Source of the DNA: Grammothele lineata
Lineage: Eukaryota; Basidiomycota; Agaricomycetes; Polyporales; Polyporaceae
Assembly (NCBI GenBank): GCA_002150815.3
Contig: NDFF03000380.1
Coordinates: forward strand, 124,001-188,000
DNA length: 64,000 nucleotides
Direction of reading: 5' to 3'
In this document: positions 23,001 to 35,743 of the stretch, piece by piece
How the letters are laid out: every line of letters begins with the position of its first letter
Numbering within the stretch: position 1 is the first letter of the stretch
Program-made: the position numbers and the translations under genes
The notes under the pieces: generated by a model
Database searches by the model: none
Seen by the model: only the letters and a program-made list of their open reading frames with translations
Told to the model about the DNA's origin: nothing

Positions 23001-26000
23001 CCCATATCGCGCCCTCCAGCTGCCAGGCTTATACGCTATCTCGCCATTCATTCTCTCCCATTCATTCATTCCGTTCACGCTCAGGAAGATGTTTGCCAGC
23101 CGTTCCGCGCACTTCGCATTCGTTCGCTTAGCCTGCGCCGCGCGACGAGGCCGCGAGAAGGCCCGCCCCGTCGAGTCATCCTCGATCTCGGATGGCCACC
23201 TGCAGCTGGGTATGCAATCGCAAGTACATAGCTAAGCGCGATGGAATTAAGGTGGGCGAGCGCGCGCCCGCTTCGCTGGGTGCGCGAGCCCTCTGCCCTT
23301 TCCCCGAATTCTAGAGATCATCGCCCGCCCGTTGTGTGGTTATGTACCCCGGGCCTATGCGCGCTGCTGCGGACGGGAGCTGCCCTGGCAGGGTCCCCCG
23401 TTCGAAGCGGTCGAATTGGTGCCTATCACGCGAGACGCCCATTCCGCGAGGTAAGCTGTGGTCTTCGCGTGCGTTAGTGTGGTCTTTCTAGATCGACTCG
23501 CGAATGTCGACGTTCACGGTACACGTACTTTCTACTCGCGAGGAGGGGGCGCTGCGACGAGGGTTCCTCCGCCGCGCACGTATCGCCCGGGGTTCGTGGT
23601 CTGCCGGCGGCGACAGCTGGTAGCTTCCATTTATCCCGTTACGCCCGACGATGGCGCACCCGTACGTCCACATCCTGTACTTTCTACTACAGCGTCTGTC
23701 GACGTGCGAGAACCAATGATGTGGTCGACTCCCAGGCACATCCACAGATGACACCAACCTTCACCCTCGCGCTCGTAGCGCTGGATCGTCGGACGCTCAA
23801 ACGCTCGTGCGTCCACTCCGAGCTGCAGTGAGCATCAGAGATACGCTGCGAGGACCACTTGCAATTGGTGCTCGCGTCCGCCAGAAGTTTGATGTCCGAG
23901 CACGCACGGCCGTTCGAGCTTCCGTTGGTGAACTCTTCGAAAATCCCATCCATGATTCTTCCCTCCGAGCCCGTACGTCGCCAGCTGAGCCGCCGCCGGA
24001 GGACTCAGCTACTCAGTCGCTCGGGGTTAAAATCTTCGAGTGTCCGTCCGACGCTAGACGCTGCCGCCCTCCTCGGCCTCGGAGAATCCTCGCGACCTGT
24101 TAGATGCATCATCCACCGACAGCGTGCGCCTGTGGAGCCAGGCCGCCACGGCAAGGAAGGTTGAGCGCAAAACAAAATTCCGCGCCTCTTTGCCCCCGTC
24201 AACGCAGAGTCAAGACCCAGGTCGAGGTCGAAGTCGAGGTCGCGAGCCGCGACCTTGTCATTAACGGCCCTGCCGTACGCAGGCGGCGCGCGGCCGCGTC
24301 GGCGAAGCCTGTTCAAGTGGGTCCGCGCGTTCGTAAGCCCCTGCAGTCACAAACACGCGCATCTGCCACCGCGCGAGTTCTTCGCGGCGGGCCTTCTGCT
24401 GCACGCGATTGGCCCGCGCGGGCGGGAGCGCTCTCAGAGGCTCATGCACTCATGCAGCGCGTGGGCTCGCGGCGCCACGAGGCAGGGGCGCGTCGCACGA
24501 GAGACGTATAGGCGCCCGAGCGCTGCCGTTTGCGAGAGGGGACGATCGGCTTCGCGGTCGAACGCTGTCGCCCTCTGGCCACACTCCTGTTAGCCTCGTC
24601 TGCTCTGGCCGTTCGCTCGCTCTCTCGCTCCCGCAGTGCTCCTTTCTCATTAGTTTGCGTTTGCGCTTGGGGCTGCTATCTCGGCTGCGCTTTGGGGTTC
24701 GCGGCATCACTATAGACACGGGCGAAGACGATCCTCGACGTGCGCAAGTAGGCATTTCACCGGTCAGGCGCACACGCTAGGCAAACTGCGAGTGCAGAAC
24801 ATACACAGACCTGGACGATCGTCGGTGGTCATTCGACGCGATTTTCAGGCTCCCTGCACCGCGCGCTGCACGCAGGCCGATCCATGCGCCAACTCAAGCT
24901 CGAGCTTGAACTGTACGGCCTTCCACGCGGGCGGGTCGGCTTCACGCCTGCAATAACTCGACACTTCCGAGCGGGCGCGACGATAGCGCAGCGGGGAGGC
25001 GACAGGCCACGCGCGTCCGACGTTCTCGTAAGTTTGGTCTTCCGCCCCCTCCGCCTCCGCCTTCTTCGCCTTCCACATTTCCATCGACCGTTCTCCCTCG
25101 CGGGCAACACACGCCCCCCGCGCCTCGCGCGCCGTCGCGCTTGGCGAGCCCCGTCGCCAGCCGCGTCTGGGTGTCGCGCCATATCTGGCCGCCGACGAGC
25201 AAACGTTCGTGCTTCTTCCCAGCTGCGTGCTGCGAGCATGAGCATGGGGAGTTCTCAAATCGGCGCCCCAGCCCCCAACGAGCCCCGCTGAGCAGTGCCA
25301 TCATCCACATCTCCGAGCCTGCTCCGCTTCCGCCCCGTTTCCATTATCGCCTTCCGCGCGCGGGGCACGCACTCGGGGTGGATGACATATCTCGGCATCA
25401 CAGGTCCCCCCGCTCGCGCTCGCGAGGTGCTGTCAGTTACGAGGGCGAGCACGTTCATCGTGCAGGCACGCGCGAACGAGCCATGACGCGGACGCGTCGC
25501 CGGTTGCAGTAGTGCGCGCCCGGTGGGACGGCGTGCCCGTAGAAGCTCGAGGTTCGGCCTTGCCTTCCATCAGCCGCCGTCGTGCCGCGCGAGCTTCTGA
25601 GCTTTGAGCTTGTGCGGAGGGTTCTGCGAGGGGTTGCTGTAGCCTGCAGTGTCCGCCGAGTGCGCATATACTCACTGCGCGCTTGCAGAATGTCGTGAGC
25701 CAGCGTTTGTTCGTCTGTGCGCGATTCCGAAATGCGATGCTAGCTTATCTTTTTGCGCAGGGGACGACGAACCTTTCTGAGCTTGGCCTTGTGTATTTCA
25801 AGCAACTATCACATGTTGCGAACATTCCTGGCCATACCCAACCCATGCATCGGCACCAGGGCTGAGAGGAAGCGGGCGCGAGAAGTGACGTGAGTACGGC
25901 CGGGCGAAGCTGATGTAGGGTCCACTCTCTCCTCAGCCTGACTGAATGGGCCAGAATGCTATCGGTGCCACCGTGCTACCTGTCCAATGGGGCCACCACG

Positions 26001-28753
26001 AGCTGGACCAGCGGTCTGTGGCGTACGTGCGCGGGATGTGCTGTTCGTCGCTATTCGTGATCGTGGCGGGACTTCGGAATCCGCGGGGACGTTATGTCAC
26101 CGAACGGGGCTCGTCCTATGGCGGATCGTGCGCTGGGACTTTCGAGACGTCAGTGGTGCGATTCGGGAGAATACGGGTGGACATTGCCAGAGAGGTACGG
26201 AGGGTTTGTCCTCGGTGTGTGTTGTCGTCATAGCCCGCTGCGCTGCTGTCCCGCGCAGGTGCCACTCGGCCAACGCTGACATTCGTATGTTGACAGACTG
26301 GACGACGTGTCCGTGTACCGTCGCGACTCCCGCAGCGTCCTTGGCGTGAGGTCCCCGCAACGACGTTGTGCCCTCTTTCTCGGCATTCAGTCCTCGTCTC
26401 CGAACGACTTCCACGACCAAGCTCAAGCTCGCGGTGCCACGGCCCTCTAGAAATACGAACATCAGGTACGTCTCCAGGCTCTCCCTTGCGTCATCGAACC
26501 CGTGTTTGCCGGAACGCTAACCACACTCGTAGCATCCCCCACGCATGCATCGTCCCCGGCAACCAAGCCTTCCCGCCTGACACCCGCCGCCATGTGCGCC
26601 CTTCCCACCCCCGCCCTCGTCGACCCCTTACGCCCGAACCCCCTTCGAAGCCCGAAGCCCCTGTCGAGTGACGTTCGAGGCTCCCCCCAGCGCAAGTGTA
26701 TACCCCTCCGGTCCGACCTCCTCGTCGACAGCGCGCGCAGATCGCCCGACTCGTCTCTAGGTGCGCTTCTCCTCCCGCATTGTCAGTGATTATAGAACGC
26801 TGCAGGGGACATCGAAGCCCGTGGAGGCAGATGCGGCCTGGGCCCGCGCGCCTCCGCGTGCTTCGTTCCGCTTTCCCGCTCCGGGATCGTCGCTGCGGAG
26901 TCGGGCTCGGACGCGGGCGCGGGCTCGGGGCGTCGACGACCCGCACCCGCCTCCGCCTCCGCCTCCGACGTCCGACCCGCTCTTGCTCCCGCGCCTGTCT
27001 CCGCGTCCGCGTCCGTGTCCGTTCCGCGATCTGCGCCCGCGATCCGGATCTGCGCCCTCTTCCTCGTTCCTCGTTCCCTCTCGCTGCTCTTCTCGCTCTT
27101 CTCGCCCCTCGCGCCCCCGGGAGAGCGGGACGCAAGACGCGGGAGACGCGGTGGACGCGACGCATCTCCGCGTGCGTACTGTATGCTGGCTATGGTTCTC
27201 GCGCTCTCGTCGGTGCTGCGGCCAATCGTCGAGAGCCGGTTCCATGCGAGTCGAGAGCCGAGACCAAGGTCTGATCCCCTGCGTCCCCGTAAGGTTCGGG
27301 GTGGACGTAGAGGCGCATCGGCTTGTATGGGTATCCGGCACGTCAGTTACACTCGAGAGTGTACCCGAGGAAGGAAGGGGGGATGCGGATGGTGCGCCCG
27401 GTTGCCGTGTTGCGTCTCGAGCGGGAGCTGCTTCTTCGCTCGAGACGTGCTACATGCTATGGGATGGGAGGTGAATGCTAGCCTATCGCGGAGCGCGTTG
27501 ATGCGCATGCCGGTGGACGTCTAGACCAGTCCCTTGTGCGCCGTGTATTCATACGCTGGATTCTCTGTTATGCACTCTCGGCGCGGACGCCGCCGCGCTA
27601 TGCCTGTCCGGCGAGCCCGGGACCGCGCGGTCGAGACCCCCACTAGCAGGCGGTAGCAGACACGATGGAGACTACGCCTGCATCAATTGCAAGGTGTTTC
27701 GTACCCGCATTCCGAACGGCGCGGGTACTGTCTTGTGTGGATGTGGGCCGCACCCGCTCTCAGCTAGTGCTGTCAGCGTTTCGCGTGCCTGTCACCGGAA
27801 ACACCTCCGAGTGGCACCTGCAGGCTTCTTCGCCCCTCCCGACTCCCCGGGCTCGTCGGCAGGGTTCGCATCGGGGGGACTTCAATATCCAACGATGCTT
27901 CTTCTCGCTGATACCGGCGCGAGGATGAATGCCGGCGGCTCGGGATCGGGGGAGGGACAAAGGAAGGGAGGGGAGGTGGCGCGGTAGCGCGGTGGTTCTG
28001 CTGTCAGCTTCGGGAGTTCGGGCGCGGGTCCCGAGCGTGGCGGCGGCGGGTGGCACCGCGCAAGGAGCTGAGAGTGTGCATTTGGTGGGTTTGCGCGACC
28101 GATGCTTTGTGCAGTGAGGGACGGCTTGTAGTGGCTGGAGAGAAAGCAAGTCGTCGAAGGCTTCCTGGTGCTCGCGGTCGTCTGCTTGATAACAGGTACC
28201 ATCTCGAGTGGTGGGCGTACCTGAATGGACTGAATGGACTGGTTTGCATCGCAGCAGCGCATGACGATTGAGATGTCTTCTGGACTGAAGGATTTTCTTG
28301 TTCGTGTCTGTTGTATGATGGAAGCTACCGAGGGGTTCAGCTGCGCAGCCTATGGCAAGTGTCAGCCTATGCAGCGTTCACGTCTCATAGGTACATCCCG
28401 CGGCGTACGGACTGTCAACGATGCACTTCTCAGCTACGGGCCGGCGGCTCAGTCCTTTGTGAAGTCACTGTCATCGAACCTGATGCGTGCTTCTACACGC
28501 TAGCCACTGTGGGCACCCTACAGAGCTTCGGTCTTCCGATACATTCCGGAAGCATAACAACAAATACAACCCCCTAGCAGACCTGTTGGAGGGCCCCACA
28601 GTCAACCATAGCAAGTTCGACGCATGGCGTTACTCACGCACACAGAAGGCTCGGATAGGTCGATTTGATTATTAGGCTGAATGTCGATTTTCGTTCCGTG
28701 TCCCCCTTATATTCTCGTGCACGAAAATGCAATGACGTCGCCCCCAGCAAGAG

Positions 28754-28978
28754 GTGACATTCGTGAAGGACAAAGAGACGAGCGACATGTCGCCGTCTGG
28801 ACTCGAGAAACAGGACGATTACGATTACGGATCGTACGAGAAAACACTGATCTCAACGACTCGCCGGGACTCGACCACGTTCGAACAGATTCCGGTCGCT
28901 TCTTCCCCTTCCCCAATAAGAAGCTTCTACTCAACGCCAAGGCCTCAACAAGGCTCCTTCCGTTTCCCCGTAACTTAG
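28754..28978 (+). CDS. Possible small gene or gene fragment
   Basis: A 74-residue frame whose composition, unlike the surrounding frames, looks natural: acidic start (DKETSDMSPSG), a DDYDYGSYEK stretch, then Ser/Thr/Pro/Phe-rich sequence. It resembles the disordered cytoplasmic start of a larger protein. No continuation exon could be found, and the frame ends in TAA just after a weak GTAACT donor. It may be a fragment of a lost gene or chance. Not recognised. Confidence 0.2.
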   Translation: MTFVKDKETSDMSPSGLEKQDDYDYGSYEKTLISTTRRDSTTFEQIPVASSPSPIRSFYSTPRPQQGSFRFPVT

Positions 28979-30460
28979 TAAGGACGTGCTGCGGCACAGC
29001 GCGGCACAGGACGGCATCAGGATATCGATTATGATAGCCACATGTCGTTGACCTATGGAAGATCGTAAAGCCGGCGCGCGAATAACGCCATTGCGCCGTG
29101 CCTGAGTGTGCTGACACTTGAGGGTAGTCCAACGCAGGTGCTGATGTTGGATTAGATGGATGATGGTGACGGTGTGATGTGCAACGACCGCTCCAGAGGC
29201 AGTCGATGGTCGGAATACAAGACTCGAACGAAGCTGACGTCGTACTGACATTGAGTACGAAGAAAGCCTGGAGGTTATACGATGTTGTCTACGACCGCGG
29301 CGAGGCATTCCACAACTGCTCCATTGCACTCCGCGGAGCGCACTGGGCAGAAAGATCTGATTGATTGTTCAGTCGCCGTGCGTAAGGTCTTTTGCCTGGC
29401 CGGTCGCTCGCGGCACCCCGGGGGCCCGGGGCACGGTGTGGTTCTCACATGCGGCATCCGCGTAGTCCGCGTGCGCTCTCGACCTCGTCAGGTGGTTTCG
29501 CAACTGAAGGAGGGCCCGAAATTTGGCTTTGGGCACGGGTATGTCATGCTCTGAGATACTCCGCCATATATGTCGGTGCACAAGAATTAGACATCACGCC
29601 TTGCGCCTGTGAAATCTTCTCGAAAGAAAAAAGGAGATCTCACTCGAACCCAGCCGACTCTTGCCGTAGGGCTCTGCGAGGCCTTGAGGCCCGAGGGCCC
29701 GTTGCCCCATGCAAAGTGTTGCGCCCGAACGCCCGACATGCCGACATCGGCGACTTTCATAGCGGCGAGTCGTTTTCGTTCTCCCTTGGACGTGCCGACC
29801 CCATGCCGCTCCCCGCTACCGCACTTCCGAGACCATTTTGGACTCGAGCGACGAGGCGTCGATGCAGCGTGGCGTTGATCCGAGCCTGAACGATCGAGCC
29901 TGTGATGGGGTGGAGGGTTGATGACGCAATGACGGCAGTGGCGGTTCCTGGTGCCCGGAAGGAAGGTGGACGCCGGGACGGAAAGTTACAGGAATCAGCA
30001 GGGTCGTTCGAGGGCGAGGGTGTCATGGGGTATGACTATAGCGTTGTGTCTGAAATAGCTCGGATACCATAAGAATAAGCTGGATAGTACGGCGAGGGAC
30101 GGCGAGGGACGGCATTACATACAGTGGACGGGGTGAGACGGCAAGGAAGGCTTCGGAGGACAGCACCGACAGACTTGATTGAGGGGATGACAACAGCGCC
30201 TCGCCTGGAATGGTGAGCAGCAACGAATTCAATCGTAATGTCTCGTGGTGGCGACCGGGGAGTTCGATGAGTTCGAACCCTCGGAGAGGTTCGGGAAGGA
30301 TGAACGCACGATGTCGTGGTTCTTGCAGTTCAGTGAACATAGAATACGCTGTCTCCTCGTTCGACCCAGAGCTCCTGCCAGGTCGAGCTAGTCGTCGTCG
30401 AATATGATCGCAAGCCGGACTGGATTGAGCGAGCACGTATGCGCATAACCGTCCATAGAA
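28979..30460. other. Intergenic stretch, no supported gene
   Basis: Downstream of the dehydrogenase gene. One minus-strand frame (30436..30023, 137 codons) has fairly natural composition but no recognisable motif, and may be 3' untranslated sequence. Short direct repeats GGCGAGGGAC occur near 30091-30110. Confidence 0.4.
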
Positions 30461-31409
30461 CTACATAGGTTGGCGTTCGCCCTTGTAATTGATAAAAGCT
30501 CCCGTATCAGCGTTTGTGGCTGAGCAGAGGACCTTGTACAGGCCGTCAACGCTGTCCGTGACCGCGACCTGCGCCATCGGTCCTCCTAAATCTACATTCA
30601 TTCGCAGTGAGATGATGTACTTCACTGATGATTGGGAGAACAACTCACCCGTCTTAGCCCAGCCAGGATCAAGCATAAGGAACGTCAAGTCAGGACGTTC
30701 TTTCACCTGCTTCATCGTCTAAATCATCCCCAATCGTATCAGCTCAGCGTACATACCGTAATCGCCAACCATGAGAGACTCACGAGCATGTTCAGCGCGG
30801 TCTTCGTGATCGAGTACGACGCGAGCTGCTCATGTGCGCCGAGCTCAAAGCTCGCGAAACTGCTGGACATGTGCGCAATGATCTTGTGTCGTCCCCGCTC
30901 GACGAGTGGAAGGTAGACCTGCGAAAGGAGCGCGGGCCCTACGACGTTCGTCGTGAACTCGGCAGTGAGATCGTCCATGGACATCGTCAGCGCCGTGTCC
31001 AGCGCTGAGAGCTACCATCGTGAAATCAGATGTGGAGAGGACGGAGTGCAGATACCCATGGCGACGTACGAGGCCAGCGTTATTGAACAGGATGTCGAGA
31101 CCGTAGTCGCCGACGATGGCGGCGACTTCGGGATAGGACTCCCGGATGGAGTCGCGATCGGAAACGTCGAGCTTCACGATGTGCAATCTGCCTTTCGCTG
31201 TCTGCTTCAGGTCGGTAAGAGAGGATGCTTTCGCGGGATTTCGGCAGGTTGCGATGACGACGTTGGAAGGGTCTTGGAGTAAGCGGCGGACAAACTCGAA
31301 GCCAATGCCGCGCGAGGCTCTGCCAAGGTGTATTATTGAGAAGTCGCGTAAAGAAAAAGCGACGTCGGACGTACCCGGTTACCATCCAAGTGGTTGTTTC
31401 AGAGTTCAT
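30461..31409 (-). CDS. Short-chain dehydrogenase/reductase (SDR)
   Basis: Four exons: 31409..31375, 31319..31070, 31011..30784 and 30718..30461, giving 256 residues, the normal size of a classical SDR. Introns are 55-65 nt with GT..AG ends; the choice of the GTAG acceptor at 31012 and the GTGAGT donor at 30783 keeps the frame. The Rossmann nucleotide-binding motif TGASRGIG spans the first splice (from residue 11). NNAG is at 91-94, an Asn in NVVGP at 117, catalytic Ser around 144-146, and YSITK gives Tyr161 and Lys165. DPGW follows at the start of the last exon. The overall pattern is that of the sniffer-like carbonyl-reductase group. It probably uses NADPH or NADH to reduce a carbonyl of unknown type; cytosolic, no signal. 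A TATA box lies about 50 nt upstream. It is divergent from the polo kinase gene. Confidence 0.88.
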
Positions 31410-31454
31410 CGTGTGGTCCAGGGAACTAATGAGCTGCTCGATGAGCAAAGACCG

Positions 31455-31461
31455 TTATATA
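31455..31461 (-). promoter_or_regulatory. TATA box of the SDR gene
   Basis: TATATAA on the minus strand, about 46-52 nt upstream of the ATG at 31409. Confidence 0.5.
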
Positions 31462-32241
31462 CGCGCATGTCGCTTTCATCCTCAGACGTGCAAACACCTG
31501 GTTGGTCAGCTTTTTCCGCGTAGTATGAGGGGTTAGCGCAAATGGGATGCTTTGAACAGCATGGAACGAAGAGCTAACTCCGACTGGAGGCGGACCACCT
31601 GCGATCCCGCTAGGAATGTCACGGAGAGCAAAGAAACGCAAGAAAGACAGCTCGGAGATAGCAGATACCGCAACAATAGACAGAGCTAGGAGCTGTACGT
31701 GTACCCAGAGACAGAGATACATAGGACGTTTTGAAGAAAGCCTCAAAGGACGCGGCATCAACGTTTCAACAACCAAACCCCTGCGTAGCCAGCATATAGC
31801 CCATCTTCATTAGGCGTGAAGTAGGGGGCACAAACGCGAGATGCTGGGTCCCGTTGGCAGTCATTGAAAACTTTCATTGCTAACGATGCACAAGACAATA
31901 CCATATCGCTTCATGGTTCTTGACATTGGCCATCTCAAATGAGTCGAATGCGGGAGACGCGGGTCGAGAAAGGAGTTGGCAGAGCAAAGGATTGAACGAG
32001 CGGCGTCTAAGTCCACCACCGAAAGGAGTGTATAGTTCTCACGAGTCGCGATCACCTGACACGACGCGGTACGCGACAAGTCGAACCAACACGTGGGCTT
32101 ACCTAACGCGGCGGGCACGCACGAACCACGCCTGGCGGCTGACTGGGTCGGGTTTCGCAGAGATTTGTGTTCCTGTTCCTCGTCCAACGACGCCCCTTGC
32201 CTCTGGCTCAAGACTGACATCGACGGTGTTAGGCCTACACG
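31462..32241. other. Divergent intergenic region, SDR / polo kinase
   Basis: No gene supported. It should hold the upstream regions of both neighbours. I see no strong TATA box near the kinase start. Confidence 0.5.
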
Positions 32242-35200
32242 ATGTCTGCCCCCTTCTACCCTCCCATGCCCGCCCCGCCTCGTCGACACCCCCTCGCCGC
32301 CGTCCCGAATCACCACTACATCAGCAACCACCGCCAGCACGCGCCTCCCCAACGTCCAGCGACCCCTCCCAAGCAGCAGCAGCAGCAGCAGCCTCAGCAG
32401 CAGCAGCAAGAGCAGCCCAAGCAGCAGTCGCCCCCTCTACCAAGACAGAATGTAAAGGTTCCACCGCCCACCCCGCCCAAGGTCATCATTGACAGGACTC
32501 GCGCCATCGAGTATAGTCGTGTGGGCATGCTCGGCGAGGTGCGTGTCTCGCTCTGCTCTGATTTCCTTCTCGACATGCGTTCCATTCCTTCCCTGCGATC
32601 GGTGTTGTCTGCATGCCCTCGGTGTTTGCACGTTGGGGGGTTCGTCCGACGGGGCTGGCGGCGCTCGCTTGAAGTGTCATGGGGACGTATGCCGTTAGCC
32701 ACCTGCGCGTGTACGTCAATTACCCGGTTATCTACCACCTGGTGGGGGGTATCCCTCGCGGATGAATCCCGTCGATGGCGCTCCAGCGACCGAGTCGAGT
32801 GGTGGAATCGGAAACATGCGGCAGAGGGCTCTGAACATACCTATCAGCGCGGAACCCCGTCGCCATATGTCAGAACCTGACGTTCTTGCGTTCTTGCACT
32901 CCTGATAGTATTTTCACGAACTGTACGGCCGCGTTGGATTTCAAGGCGTTGTAGCTAATCACTGTCTTTTCAGGGTGGCTTCGCTCGCGTATACGAAGTT
33001 CTCGACTCAGACGGACAAAGGTCCGCTTGTAAGGTAGTTACGAAGTCATCTCTTAAGACCAAGAAAGCCAAAACAAAAGTACGCTCTCCCCTTCGGTGCT
33101 AGGGAATCGTTGGTGAACATGAGACGGTTTCTAGCTTTACGCAGAAATCAAGATCCACAAGTCTCTCAACCATCCCAACATCGTTGGTTTCCAGGAATGC
33201 TTTGAGGACTATGATAACGTCTACATGACCCTCGAGCTCTGCCACAACGGCTCCCTCGCGGACATGCTCCGCAGACGAAGACGTTTCACCGAGCCCGAGG
33301 CCCGCTTCTTCATGGTCCAGCTCATCGGTGCCTGCCACTACATGCACACTCACCAGGTCATCCACCGAGATCTCAAGCTCGGCAACATCTTCCTCGACAG
33401 GAATATGAACGCCAAAGTCGGTGACTTTGGCCTTGCGGCTCTCATTGAGAAACCGGGCGAGCGCAAGAAGACCATTTGCGGCACCCCGAACTATATTGCG
33501 CCCGAGGTTCTCTTCGACACTGCGAACGGACATAGTTTTGAAGTTGATACGTGGTCTATTGGTGTCATTCTGTACACGCTCGTCATCGGGCGACCGCCTT
33601 TCCAGACCAAGGACGTCAAGGCGATCTACGAGTAAGTCTTGACGTCCTCAAACGATGACTTCGGCTGACACTTCACCAGTCGAATCCGTGACAACGCGTA
33701 CGAGTTCCCCGCCGACCGCGTAGTCTCGACGCTGGTCCAAGCACTCATCCAGGAGATCCTCACCCCCAACCCGCAACTGCGCCCGTCCCTCCACGACATC
33801 GTCGACCACGACTGGTTCACGACGGGCACCGTGCCCGGGTACATCCCAACCTCCGCGCACGACGGGCCTCCCGACTTCCGACACGTCGCGCGACACATGT
33901 CCCTCTCGAACCTCGCGCGCCTCCGCCGCGCCGCCTTCCTCGACGAGGACCAAGTGACCTCCATCGCCCTCCCGAACGCCTCGCAGTCCTCCGCGGCGGC
34001 TCCCAGCGGCAAGCCCACCCGCGGCCCAATGCCGACGCTCGCCCAGCAGGAGAAGGAGTTCCAGAAGGCGGTCCAGCCCGGCTCGCCCATCTCCGCGCTG
34101 CTCTCCTCCGCCCGCCAGCCGCTCATCGTCGCGCCCCAAGCGAACCCCGGAGGTGCGGGGGGGCGCACGACAGAGCAGCCGCTCCTGCGCAAGCTCCAGG
34201 CGGCCAAGGAGCCCTCGGGCACTGCCAAGTTGCAGATCCGCCCGCGTGCTGGAACAGCCGCGGGCGCAGCAGGGCTTGGGGGCATCGTCGAGCAGGACGA
34301 GGGCGCGGCGGCGGTGGGCGGGGAGGACGGGTTCGCGGCGAAGGTGCTCGAGATTAGGACGAAGGAGATCGAGAGCCAGAAGGCGCGGATCGTCGCGCAG
34401 ATGGTGCCGTCCGCCCCGCCGAGCGCGACGGGCTCGGTGTTTGGTATCCAGGACGAGCGTGAGCGCGGGGCGCACGCGCACGCGCATGATGAGGAGAACG
34501 TACCCCCGCCGAGCCGGACGAGGGACGCGGCGAGGCTGTTGAAGGAGAAGGAGCGCGAGAAGATGTACGAGCGGGAGAAGGAGAGGATATACGAGCGGGA
34601 GAGGGAGAGGCGGCGCGAGGAGGAGAGGGAGCGCGAACGCGAAAAGGAGCGGGAACGGGAGAAGAAGGCGGAGAAGGAACGTCGCTTAGCCGAGCTCATC
34701 GCGCAGGACCGCCAGCGCGAGGAGGAGGCTGCGAAGGCCCGCCGCCGCCAGGAGCAACAGCAACAGCAACAGCAGCAGCTCGCCAAGGAGAAGGAGGAGC
34801 GGGAGCGCCAGGAGATGCCCCCGCCCTCGGGGCCGCCGCTCCGCCCGAACGCGTTCGACGTCGTCGCGCAGACGCTGTCGCAGGCGTTCGACGCGCTCTC
34901 AGCGGGGAGGCTCTTCCGCGACCCGCGTGACGACGCGCACTTGCCCGACCCGCAGCCGTTCATCGAGTCTTGGGTGGACTACTGCAATAAGTATGGGATG
35001 GGCTACGCGCTCACGGACGGCTCGGTTGGCGTGCACTTCAACGACTCCTCGAGCATGGTTCTGTCTGCGGACAAGTGGTGAGTCGCTTGGCCTACACGAT
35101 GGTTGGCTGTGTGCTTACGTTTGCGCCCAGCCACTTCGATTATATCACTGCCAGGCGGAACGGCGCTGTGTACGTTCGCAGGAACTACTCAGTCGCGGAT

Positions 35201-35743
35201 CATCCCGACGACCTGAGGAGCAAGGTCTACCTCCTCAAGCACTTCGAGCGCTTCATCATGGACCGGCTCTACGGTGACCACGAGTACGTGTACGAAGACC
35301 TCGAGCGCACCAAGGGCATGGACTTCGTGCAAAAGTACCTCCGCATGAAGCACGTCATCGTCTTCAAGCTCTCGCACGAGGTCCTCCAGTTCAACTTCCA
35401 CGACCACTCCAAGGTCGTGCTCTCCCACTCGGGCCGGCGCGTGACGTACATCGACAGGAACTACGTCATGTTCCGCCACTCCCTCGCCGAGCTCTGCGCG
35501 GTCTCGCTCCGCCCGCCGCACCCGGACCCCGAGCGCGCGAAGTACTACCAGCGCTTGACGGAGAAGGTCAAGTACTGCAAGGAGGTGCTCGTATCTATCC
35601 GCGCGGCTGCGAGCACGATGGAGAATGGGACGTCGGAGGCCGCTAGCGTCGAGACGCACCTCCAGGCTGGCCTCGCGGCGAGCGCCGCGCTGTCCGTCGC
35701 GCCCTCCCTTGCCTCGCGTTCGTCCAAGGGCTCTCTCCGGTAA
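32242..35743 (+). CDS. CDC5: Polo-like kinase (Cdc5/Plk1 type)
   Basis: Five exons: 32242-32538, 32974-33078, 33135-33631, 33680-35077 and 35131-35743, giving 969 residues. Intron 1 is 434 nt, the rest about 50 nt. The N-terminal tail (1-90) is Pro/Gln-rich with a CAG-encoded Gln run. The Ser/Thr kinase domain (about 93-350) has the LGEGGFARVY glycine loop, Lys119, HRDLKLGN (211-218), DFG at 231 and an activation loop with Thr247 in [15 protein letters not shown] long low-complexity linker follows, with a very charged Arg/Glu coiled-coil stretch around 530-640 and a second Gln run. C-terminal polo box 1 contains Trp731 ([14 protein letters not shown]). Polo box 2 contains the HSK pair at 858-860 that matches the phosphopeptide-binding His/Lys of Plk1. 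It controls mitotic entry, spindle poles and cytokinesis. It is longer than yeast Cdc5 (about 705) because of the tail and linker. Confidence 0.96.
32373..32428 (+). repeat. CAG microsatellite encoding a Gln-rich run
   Basis: Interrupted CAG repeats in exon 1 of the polo kinase, encoding about 15 Gln with a few Pro, Glu and Lys. A likely site of length variation between strains. Confidence 0.8.

Larger units (their letters stand above)
12651..28680. other. About 16-kb gene-poor, GC-rich region
   Basis: Apart from the candidate element at 19258-20000 I find no coding region I can defend. Reading frames here are long only because of GC-rich DNA. They translate to Arg/Pro/Ser/Ala-rich sequence with no conserved motif, no natural amino-acid balance and no consistent splice structure. 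CpG words are abundant. There are CG-dinucleotide tracts (for example near 15493-15508) and short CTACCTA runs (near 14300). No rRNA, classical tRNA or CRISPR-like array was seen. It could be non-coding transcript DNA, a heterochromatic block or old decayed repeats. Confidence 0.5.

Noticed and set aside
12651..28680. LTR retrotransposon or rDNA in the gene desert
   Set aside because: No reverse transcriptase, integrase, long direct repeats or rRNA-like sequence was recognised.
33626..34963. 445-codon minus-strand frame inside the polo kinase
   Set aside because: Shadow of the kinase coding sequence; low-complexity Ser/Arg translation.
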